A program made the position numbers and the translations under genes. This document shows positions 33,649 through 40,306 of a DNA stretch of 64,000 nt, one piece after another (position 1 is the stretch's first letter; the number at the start of each line of letters is the position of its first letter). The stretch is from Pseudobdellovibrionaceae bacterium (lineage in GTDB: Bacteria > Bdellovibrionota > Bdellovibrionia > Bdellovibrionales > Bdellovibrionaceae). Location of the stretch: NCBI GenBank assembly GCA_030158485.1, contig JAOASS010000021.1, positions 33,948 through 97,947 on the forward strand, in the 5' to 3' direction. The notes below the pieces were generated by a model, which made no database searches, was not told the origin of the DNA, and saw only the letters and a list, made by a program, of their open reading frames with translations.

Positions 33649-34134
33649 ATGCGTCTTACCACATTGCACTTAGCGAAGCAAAATTTCAAATTCTCATCGG
33701 GTCACTTTTTGATATTTGATGATTTAAATGCGGAAAAATTGCACGGTCACAACTACCAAGTTCAAGTTAATATTGCAGTTCCTGAAGAAGTCGACTTGTC
33801 AAAAACTGGTTACTTTGTAGATTTTAGTGAATTTAAAAAAATTATTAAAGCCCAACTTGATGAATGGGATGAACATGTTCTTTTGCCAGCTCAGCATCCT
33901 GATATGAAAATAAAAAAAAGAGAATCAAATTACGATATTCATTTTCGAGACCGATTTTATTCTTTACCGCAGAATGAAGTTGTATTGTTACCTGTTACCA
34001 ACACGAGTGTTGAACAGTTATCAAGAATATTGGCAGAATCTTTTTCTGACCACTTTAAAAAGTTCAAAGTTCAAAAAATTGAAGTTCGTGTCGAAGAAAC
34101 TCTGGGCCAAAGTGCCAGTACAATCATTGAATAA
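33649..34134 (+). CDS. PTPS-family protein with ExxHGH motif (PTPS-III-like)
   Basis: 161 aa member of the 6-pyruvoyltetrahydropterin synthase fold. Zinc ligands are present: SSGHFLIF (first His) and EKLHGHNYQV (HGH pair), with DFSEFK, EWDEHVLLP, and the late VEETLGQSAS Glu. The catalytic Cys of QueD/PTPS-II is missing; instead Glu sits three residues before the HGH (E-K-L-H-G-H), the pattern described for PTPS-III enzymes that replace dihydroneopterin aldolase (FolB) in folate synthesis. Folate rather than queuosine synthesis is therefore inferred. It forms a divergent pair with queD. Confidence 0.65.
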   Translation: MRLTTLHLAKQNFKFSSGHFLIFDDLNAEKLHGHNYQVQVNIAVPEEVDLSKTGYFVDFSEFKKIIKAQLDEWDEHVLLPAQHPDMKIKKRESNYDIHFRDRFYSLPQNEVVLLPVTNTSVEQLSRILAESFSDHFKKFKVQKIEVRVEETLGQSASTIIE

Positions 34135-34157
34135 ATCTGACAATTGAGTCCGTCTCT

Positions 34158-35210
34158 TTAAGGATTCAATTGTCCAGAATGGACTTCGTCGGGTTTAAGC
34201 TCACGAATGATGCGCTGACCTCTGAAGCAAACGCTTTCTTGTCTTAAAAAACGATGAAGCATTCTTTCGATCATTTCAGGGTACGCTTGACACCAGTCAG
34301 CACCAACCTGAGACATTCCTGTTACTTTTTTGATTGCCCAAGACCAATAAGGCTTTTCGGGTGAAGAAAAATTTCGATTGGCTTGATTTTTATTGAGTTC
34401 AATTTCAGCAAAAACGATATAACCTTGAGGGTTCAAAATCTCTTCACGAGCTTTTAATATCAAATCAAGATCTTCTATAGGAGCAACAAAAGTGCTTCCC
34501 CCGCGCCCATTTTGAACAAGAAAATATTTAAAATGATGTTCAACGGGTCTTTGAGTGTCGATAACAGGCATAAAAATTTCAGAACTCAAAAGCTGAACTG
34601 GTGCTTCTGTTTCAACAATCAGTCGGCTTGAACCAAAAGGGACCATTTCAGAACGACTCAGTTTTTTTCTGAATGAAGCAGAATAAAAATGAGTTTTTTG
34701 TAATACTTCATTTGCCGAGTTTATGAATGTTAAAGTCACCTTTTGTTTTTCAACGTAAAGATTATAAAAATGTAAATCAACTTCTTTTTGATTTTTAAGT
34801 TTCATTTCAAATCGAGTTTGTGATGACCACTCCCATTTGCCTGAATTAGAAGTGTTAAGAAGACTTAAGGAGTACAAATTTTTGAAATTTTGATTCGAAA
34901 CAGGCGCTACCGACAAAGATTTTGTTAGGACAGAAAAATTCCAATTGGGTTTTTTAAGACCTTCTAAATCCAATCTTTTAATTGAGTTCGCAGGGATATC
35001 AAAAGAATGCTCTTCAATAAATTCATCTTCATAGAAAAGAACCCAAACAGTTTGAATTTCTCGAGTTTTATTCAAGATTTGCACTTGGGTCAGTGTCTGT
35101 GTCTCTGAATTCTGAAAGACAAAATCGCGGGCAAGCACGGATAAACTTTGAAAGAAGACCAAGATCGTCATGATAAAAGCTGGTTTAAAGTATAAAAAAT
35201 CTCGACTCAT
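34158..35210 (-). CDS. Secreted protein with possible BP74-like C-terminal domain
   Basis: 350 aa. N-terminal signal peptide (hydrophobic core IMTILVFFQSLSVLA, cleavage near residue 27). Residues 30-230 are beta-rich and unassigned (sensor- or adhesin-like, WVLFYEDEFIEEHSF). The last 100 residues, LDLILKAREEILNPQGYIVFAEI...YWSWAIKK...ADWCQAYPEMIER...VCFRGQRIIREL, follow the order of the small BP74-type domain ('i..Ar..l...G.ivfg.i..n..W.WhL....f.e.siEvCDg.p..ve..l...CpW.srv'); this is a visual match of moderate weight. Probably exported; function unknown. Confidence 0.6.
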   Translation of the reverse strand: MSRDFLYFKPAFIMTILVFFQSLSVLARDFVFQNSETQTLTQVQILNKTREIQTVWVLFYEDEFIEEHSFDIPANSIKRLDLEGLKKPNWNFSVLTKSLSVAPVSNQNFKNLYSLSLLNTSNSGKWEWSSQTRFEMKLKNQKEVDLHFYNLYVEKQKVTLTFINSANEVLQKTHFYSASFRKKLSRSEMVPFGSSRLIVETEAPVQLLSSEIFMPVIDTQRPVEHHFKYFLVQNGRGGSTFVAPIEDLDLILKAREEILNPQGYIVFAEIELNKNQANRNFSSPEKPYWSWAIKKVTGMSQVGADWCQAYPEMIERMLHRFLRQESVCFRGQRIIRELKPDEVHSGQLNP

Positions 35211-35228
35211 GTCCTTGAAATCGGGATA

Positions 35229-35244
35229 AAAGGCCTAAGCCTTT
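35229..35244. repeat. Short inverted repeat upstream of the 34158-35210 gene
   Basis: AAAGGC-ctaa-GCCTTT, a perfect 6-bp stem, 19 bases upstream of the minus-strand start at 35210. No T-tract; a leader hairpin or binding site is possible. Confidence 0.3.
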
Positions 35245-35377
35245 AGGTGGGTAGCAAAAATAGTCGAGTCTTGGCCTCAGAACTGGACCGAAGTCTATTA
35301 TCAAGTGGTTTTCACATAGCTAGTATAAATCTAAGCGACTTCCCGTTTCTCGTAATGAGAGCTAAATTAAGTTCCCT

Positions 35378-35614
35378 ATGATGCTCTTAAATCAATACGA
35401 CCTGGTCCCAGGTCACTCATTAGAAATATCGGATTTTCAAGGAAGCGATGATTTACTGATTGAGCGTATGCATGAAATGGGTCTTAGAATTGGTGTTAGA
35501 TTAAAGTTTATTCGTCGCGCCCCCTTTAGTGGTCCATTTCTTTTTCAGCTTTCAACAACTCTTTTGGCCCTTCGTGAAGAGGAGCTCGCATGTCTGAAGT
35601 TCAAAGTCCTCTAG
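35378..35614 (+). CDS. feoA: Ferrous iron transport protein A
   Basis: 78 aa SH3-like cytoplasmic protein needed for FeoB-mediated ferrous iron uptake. Recognisable segments: ERMHEMGLRIGVRLKFIRRAPFSGPFLFQL and the closing LALREEELACLKF. The 3' end overlaps feoB by 25 bases in another frame, which ties the two products together. I could not find a clear Fur box in the 167 bases upstream; a weak TATAAA at 35324 might be the -10. Confidence 0.88.
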   Translation: MMLLNQYDLVPGHSLEISDFQGSDDLLIERMHEMGLRIGVRLKFIRRAPFSGPFLFQLSTTLLALREEELACLKFKVL

Positions 35615-37500
35615 TCGAAAAGAAACAAACTTATGAGGCTCCGTTGGTGGCGCTTGTAGGAGCTCCGAACAGTGGAAAAACAACTCTCTATAATTGGTTA
35701 ACGGGAGCGCATGCTAAAGCCGTCAATTATCCTGGATCAACTGTTGATTATATGAAAGGTGAGCTGGCTCACCATTGGAAGAAAAATAAAATTAATGTCT
35801 TGGACACTCCGGGGACTTACAGTCTTCAGGCAAAATCTGATGACGAACTTGTGACTCAAAAAATTCTTTCCAGTTTCGATCATGAATTAAATCCAAATTA
35901 TGTGGTCACTGTTTTGGATGGAACCCAATTGGCTCGTCATTTAATTTTGGCTGAACAAATCAAGTTGACGGGTCTTCCTATGCTTTTAGCGATTACGATG
36001 GCAGATCTTTTGAAATCACAAAGTATTGAACTTGATTTAGAGCCTTTAAAAAAACACTTTAATTGTCCGGTCATATTAATCGATGGTCGCTTGGGTGGTG
36101 GAGTCCAGGAACTAATCGAAAAATTTCCTCAAAATTCTAGCATTAAAAATAAATCAGTTATTAAAAATTGGTCGACAGAAGAGTTGGATCAGAAAGCAAC
36201 ATGGGCTGAAGCTTTGGCGCATGAAGTTTTTAAAAAATCAGATGAAAAAATTCCAGCAATTTGGAATCAAACAATGAAATGGGATCGTCTATTTCTGCAC
36301 CCAGTCGGCGGTACGGTGTCTTTTGTTGTTATTATGACAACACTCTTTTCAAGTATTTACTATTTAGCAGCACCCCTTATGGACCAAGTGGATGTTTTAT
36401 TTGCTTTCATTTCTTCTTGGCTTTTGACTTTAGGACCACAAAATTTATTTCTTGATTTTTTAGCAAATGGAATCGTAACAAGCTTTGGTGCCGTACTTAT
36501 TTTTGTTCCGCAGATTTTCATTCTTTTTTTAGGTATGGGATTTTTGGAATCAAGCGGGTATTTATCAAGGGCGGCTACTTTAATTGATAAGCCATTTTCA
36601 AAATTAGGTTTAAGTGGAAGAAGTTTTGTTCCTTTTTTATCAGGTTATGCTTGCGCTGTACCCGCTTTGATGGCTGTCAGAAATATGAGCTCTGAACGGG
36701 AACGCTGGATTGCACGATTTATTATTCCACTCTTAAGCTGCTCGGCACGGTTGCCTGTGTATGGAATTTTACTAGCACTTCTTTTTTCTGAAAGTGCAGC
36801 TTGGATTCCAGGATTAGTTCTGGCTGGGCTTTATATAGGCTCAATGTTAGTTTCTGCTTTTGCTGCGGGAATATTAAATAAATTGATCAAGCAGGATAAA
36901 AAGTCATTTTTTTTGATGGAATTACCACTCTTCAGACGCCCGCGCTTGAATGTAATTTTGATTCAAGCATGGATGAAAACAAAATCATTTGTCACACGTG
37001 CTGGGCCTGTTATTTTTGTTCTGACCGTTATACTTTGGATCGGAACCACATTTCCAAACTATCAAGCCAGTGATTCTGAAAAAATTCAGACCAGTTACCT
37101 TGGGATAATGGGACAAAAAATTGAACCTGTTTTTGAACCTATGGGGCTTGACTGGCGCGCTGGAGTGGGACTTATCGCAGCTTTTGCAGCAAGAGAAGTT
37201 TTCGTTTCAACTTTGGCTGTTGTCTACAATGTGGCAGATGAAAATCAAGAAGCGGGATTACTGAACGCAATGAAAGCGGCTCAATTCAAAGATGGGCAAC
37301 ACATCTTTACAGTGGCATCAATAACAGGTCTGATCTTTTTCTTTATGATTGCACTTCAGTGTCTCAGTACGGTGGGTATCATGATAAAAGAATCAAACTC
37401 AGTTAAACTTGCAATCATCCAATTAGTACTGTTTAACGTGGTTGCATATCTTATCGCAGTTGGCCTTGTGCAAGGGCTTAGGGCGATTGGCATTTCCTAA
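35590..37500 (+). CDS. feoB: Ferrous iron transporter B
   Basis: 636 aa, shorter than E. coli FeoB (773) mainly in loops and tail. N-terminal cytosolic G domain: GAPNSGKTTLYNWLTG (about 21-36), DTPGTYSL (G3), and G4 near TMAD in place of the common NMxD, which may alter nucleotide specificity. The membrane part begins near 235 (VSFVVIMTTLFSSIYYLA) and carries the two Gate motifs with the conserved CAVPALMAVR and FFMIALQCLSTVG. The start has GAGGAG eight bases upstream inside feoA. The final TAA shares bases with the TAG of the convergent lipoprotein gene. Confidence 0.94.
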   Translation: MSEVQSPLVEKKQTYEAPLVALVGAPNSGKTTLYNWLTGAHAKAVNYPGSTVDYMKGELAHHWKKNKINVLDTPGTYSLQAKSDDELVTQKILSSFDHELNPNYVVTVLDGTQLARHLILAEQIKLTGLPMLLAITMADLLKSQSIELDLEPLKKHFNCPVILIDGRLGGGVQELIEKFPQNSSIKNKSVIKNWSTEELDQKATWAEALAHEVFKKSDEKIPAIWNQTMKWDRLFLHPVGGTVSFVVIMTTLFSSIYYLAAPLMDQVDVLFAFISSWLLTLGPQNLFLDFLANGIVTSFGAVLIFVPQIFILFLGMGFLESSGYLSRAATLIDKPFSKLGLSGRSFVPFLSGYACAVPALMAVRNMSSERERWIARFIIPLLSCSARLPVYGILLALLFSESAAWIPGLVLAGLYIGSMLVSAFAAGILNKLIKQDKKSFFLMELPLFRRPRLNVILIQAWMKTKSFVTRAGPVIFVLTVILWIGTTFPNYQASDSEKIQTSYLGIMGQKIEPVFEPMGLDWRAGVGLIAAFAAREVFVSTLAVVYNVADENQEAGLLNAMKAAQFKDGQHIFTVASITGLIFFFMIALQCLSTVGIMIKESNSVKLAIIQLVLFNVVAYLIAVGLVQGLRAIGIS

Positions 37501-38099
37501 GGAGACTCTTCAGATTTATTGATCAAGGGGTCTTCAGTAGATTTCTCGAGGTTCTTTTCTGGTATCAGATCGGGGGTCTTTTCAAGACCACGATCTTCTT
37601 CGAAGTCCACCCTTTTTTCAAGACAGTTCCAATGCTCTTCGTTTTCCAGAACAGGCAAAAATTGATTTTTGACTTCATCGTACAATATTTGCGATTGCGG
37701 ATCAGTTTTTCGTTTTGCATCTAAAATAACTGAAAAATGATGAGCTTCTCGAGTTAAAACTTTCGTTACCACAACTGGTCTGAGTGATGATGTGAGAAGT
37801 GGGTAGCTCACTCGTCTTCTGAGTGTTTCAAGTTCTGCTAATTCTTCAGTTGAAACCTCGGACATCGTTTGGGCTTTAATTCTTAGAATCTGAAGTTCGA
37901 CCAGTTTTTGAAAAGCAATTATCCGTTGATCATTGAAATGTCGAACCGAGCCTAACTTAATGCAAGATTGACTCTCGGATTCATCTTTTTCTAAAATCGA
38001 ATTTTCTGAAGCTATCTGAATATCTGTTGTCTTCGCGGACTGGCATCCAATCATGAGGGAAGATAATGACAAGAGCGTGAAACATAAGATTTTTTTCAT
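37497..38099 (-). CDS. Lipoprotein of unknown function
   Basis: 200 aa from the ATG at 38099 (GGAAGGAAG upstream); an in-frame ATG at 38114 is less likely. Signal MKKILCFTLLSLSSLMIGC ends in a lipobox with Cys19. The mature part is helical and charged (FQKLVELQILRIKAQTMSEVSTEELAELETLRRRVSYPLL), with a Glu/Lys/Pro tail. Not recognised. It shares its stop with feoB but is read from the opposite side. Confidence 0.7.
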   Translation of the reverse strand: MKKILCFTLLSLSSLMIGCQSAKTTDIQIASENSILEKDESESQSCIKLGSVRHFNDQRIIAFQKLVELQILRIKAQTMSEVSTEELAELETLRRRVSYPLLTSSLRPVVVTKVLTREAHHFSVILDAKRKTDPQSQILYDEVKNQFLPVLENEEHWNCLEKRVDFEEDRGLEKTPDLIPEKNLEKSTEDPLINKSEESP

Positions 38100-38161
38100 T
38101 TTTCTTCCTTCCATTTTCTTAGATATAAACAGGTGAACTTAATTCAAGCTGATGAGCAAGA

Positions 38162-38182
38162 AGAGAGCTTCAAAAGCTCTCT
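38162..38182. repeat. 9-bp perfect hairpin in the divergent intergenic region
   Basis: AGAGAGCTT-caa-AAGCTCTCT. The region is upstream of both flanking genes, so a terminator is unlikely; a binding site or 5' leader structure is more plausible. Confidence 0.45.
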
Positions 38183-38322
38183 GATCTCTCTGAAAGTCTT
38201 GTATCCTATACATAAATGTACATTCTTTCGACAGATAGAAATTATACGTCAAAAAAAGCATTCAATCAGTTGGCTCAAAAATATGATATAACGGTTCGAC
38301 TTACTTGAAGGAGTTTTCAAAA

Positions 38323-38676
38323 GTGAAAAAAATATTTTTTATACTCACCGCCATTTTACTCCCTTTTTCATCAGCTCATGCCACGAGTTTACTTTGTACA
38401 AACAGATCGCAAAACTTCGTACTCAAGCAAAAAACTGACAGTCTTTATCTGGTTTATGATTGTAATAAATCCGTAACTCAATGTGCTCAGCCTGTCGTTT
38501 TTGAAGCATTAGGTTTTGAAGAAGAAGGATCATTTAAACTTTACGGCTATCTTGGGAATGGGAAAAGAACTAGTTTTTCATTGATTCAATCTCGAAATGG
38601 TTGGACAGCCTCTTTGATTGCGGGTCCACATTCAAGTCTTCAGAGCGTACTGAATTGTACCACCTATAAAAAATAG
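38323..38676 (+). CDS. Small secreted protein
   Basis: 117 aa from the GTG at 38323, chosen because AAGGAG lies nine bases upstream and because MKKIFFILTAILLPFSSAHA is then a clean signal peptide cleaved after AHA. The longest frame begins earlier at a TTG that would overlap the ribosome binding site. The mature 97 residues are beta-rich with Cys pairs at both ends (LLCTNRS, YDCNKS, TQCAQP, VLNCTT). No family recognised; periplasmic or outer-surface location inferred. Confidence 0.6.
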   Translation: MKKIFFILTAILLPFSSAHATSLLCTNRSQNFVLKQKTDSLYLVYDCNKSVTQCAQPVVFEALGFEEEGSFKLYGYLGNGKRTSFSLIQSRNGWTASLIAGPHSSLQSVLNCTTYKK

Positions 38677-38734
38677 TATAATTCTCACAAATTGGTTGGT
38701 AGATTCACATTGATTTTGCTATAATTAACATTTT

Positions 38735-38748
38735 ATTTAGGCCTAAAT
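38735..38748 (+). promoter_or_regulatory. 14-bp perfect palindrome overlapping the TIGR02147 gene start
   Basis: ATTTAGGCCTAAAT ends on the first two bases of the ATG and covers the weak ribosome binding site. About ten bases further upstream lies a TATAAT, with TTGGTT some 18-19 bp before it. An HTH gene with a palindrome on its own start is a classical autoregulation layout. Confidence 0.5.
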
Positions 38749-39556
38749 GAATATGTTATTAACAAATCAATACCGTGAAATCTTAATTCAGCATTTTGAA
38801 ATGAAGAAAAGTCGTAACCAGCGCTATTCTTTACGGGCTTTTGCTCGTGATCTTGAAGTTCCTGTTTCAAGATTGAGTGACGTGTTGAATGCAAAAAAAA
38901 TCCCGTCATTGCCAATGGCTTTTCACATGGCATCCAAACTAGATCTTTCAAATTTAAAAAAAGATCTATTTATTACTTCAGTCCAATTCGAAAAAGAAAA
39001 AATTTTATCTCAAAAAATGAGACTTGAAAAAAAGCTCGAGATTCTCAGTTATAAATTAAAAAACCGGTGGACTTTTGAATATTTTCCACAAATTTCAAGT
39101 TGGCTTGATATTGCGATTTTATGTGCCCTGAATCTAAAATCAGGACCTCAAACAATTCAAGATTTGAGTGATTTTTTTAATGTCACAGAATTTGAAGTTG
39201 AAAAAAGTTTTCAGGTCCTTATGGAAGCCAAAGAAATTATAAAGAGAGGAAACGATTGGGTTCTGAATGATTCCGAAGCACGGGAGATCTCACAGGTTTC
39301 CCCTCAGGTTCTAAAAATTCTCCATGCGAGTCTCTTATCAAAAGCTCAGAAGTCAATATCTGAACACTCGACTGAGTTTCAAGATTTGACAAGCCTCATG
39401 TTGAGTTTCAGATTATCTGACTTACCCTTTATTAGAAAAAAAATATCTGAAATAGCAGATCAATTAGTGATGGATATTCCTCAGGCAAAAGAGGGGAACA
39501 CTGTCTATAGTTTGACGGTCACTTTAGTTCCAATTTCAAAAGTGTGTCAGAATTAA
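38747..39556 (+). CDS. TIGR02147-family regulator
   Basis: 269 aa. This family (TIGR02147, with DUF4423) is expanded in Bdellovibrio and Fibrobacter. Residues 1-65 hold an N-terminal HTH (RYSLRAFARDLEVPVSRLSDVLNAKKIPSLPMAFHMASKL, here split: sRLSDVLNaKK is the recognition turn). A Lys/Glu-rich linker leads to a winged-helix DUF4423-like domain (about 120-170, GPQTIQDLSDFFNVTEFEVEKSF) and a C-terminal domain ending in a beta strand (VYSLTVTLVPIS). A transcriptional role is inferred. It lies 47 bases upstream of an OmpR-type regulator and the hybrid kinase cluster. Confidence 0.82.
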   Translation: MNMLLTNQYREILIQHFEMKKSRNQRYSLRAFARDLEVPVSRLSDVLNAKKIPSLPMAFHMASKLDLSNLKKDLFITSVQFEKEKILSQKMRLEKKLEILSYKLKNRWTFEYFPQISSWLDIAILCALNLKSGPQTIQDLSDFFNVTEFEVEKSFQVLMEAKEIIKRGNDWVLNDSEAREISQVSPQVLKILHASLLSKAQKSISEHSTEFQDLTSLMLSFRLSDLPFIRKKISEIADQLVMDIPQAKEGNTVYSLTVTLVPISKVCQN

Positions 39557-39568
39557 AAGTAAATATGA

Positions 39569-39597
39569 TTGGTTAAAAACAAATTTTGAGTTATAAT
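39569..39597 (+). promoter_or_regulatory. Promoter of the OmpR-type regulator giving a leaderless transcript
   Basis: TTGGTT (39569-39574), 17-bp spacer, consensus TATAAT (39592-39597). The expected transcription start coincides with the ATG at 39604. Confidence 0.55.
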
Positions 39598-39603
39598 GCT
39601 GAC

Positions 39604-40293
39604 ATGTCAAAAATTCTTGTTATCGATGATGTTCAAGATATTTTTTATCTAGTCAAGTCGATCTTAGAACCTGCACATCAAGTTTTTTGGTCAGAGTCTT
39701 TGCGCTCAGCTGAAGAAGCTCTGAAGCATAAAAAAATTGATCTTATTCTTTTAGATGTCATGTTACCAGATGGTAATGGTTTTCATTTTTTAGCCGAACT
39801 ACAAACTAAAATGAAAGATACGTTGCCACCAGTTGTGTTCTTAACAGCTCAAAGCCATGTTTCTGAAAAAGTACTAGGATTTTCACTCGGAGCAGAAGAT
39901 TATATTACGAAAAACAGCGATTATTTAGAAATGAAGGCCCGCCTTGAAGCACGTGTTAGAAAGTTATCTGCTTCTAGTGAAATAAAAAAAATTGAATCGT
40001 TTGGTCCCATTAAGATTAACGTCCATACTCAGGAAGTTTTTTGGAATACGGAAGGTCAAGATAAGTTGATTGAATTAACTCGATTAGAATTCAAAATATT
40101 TTGGCTTCTTATTCATCATTTAGGTGAAACTGTTTCTCGTGATGAAATTCTTCAAAAAGTTTGGGGTCCTGGTTTTCAAGTTTATACACGGTCAGTGGAT
40201 ACACATGTTTCGAATTTACGAAGAAAATTACCCAAGGTCGTATTTTTGATCGAGAGCGCATCTGGACATGGCTACAAAATGAATCTTATTTGA
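39604..40293 (+). CDS. OmpR/PhoB-type response regulator
   Basis: 229 aa from the ATG at 39604; the frame extends to a TTG at 39586 that overlaps the promoter. Receiver: VIDDVQD, phospho-acceptor in LILLDVMLPDG, FLTAQ (Thr) and ITKNSDY (Lys, with Asn instead of the usual Pro). The C-terminal winged helix is complete: IELTRLEFKIFWLLI, RDEILQKVWG, RSVDTHVSNLRRKL and GHGYKMNL. It is convergent with the hybrid kinase 13 bases away, a probable but unproven partner via the Hpt protein at 42955. Confidence 0.92.
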   Translation: MSKILVIDDVQDIFYLVKSILEPAHQVFWSESLRSAEEALKHKKIDLILLDVMLPDGNGFHFLAELQTKMKDTLPPVVFLTAQSHVSEKVLGFSLGAEDYITKNSDYLEMKARLEARVRKLSASSEIKKIESFGPIKINVHTQEVFWNTEGQDKLIELTRLEFKIFWLLIHHLGETVSRDEILQKVWGPGFQVYTRSVDTHVSNLRRKLPKVVFLIESASGHGYKMNLI

Positions 40294-40306
40294 AGTCAAA
40301 TTGATT

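Noticed and set aside
35211..35377. Fur box expected upstream of feoAB
   Set aside because: No recognisable GATAAT repeat was found; iron control may use another regulator or a diverged site.
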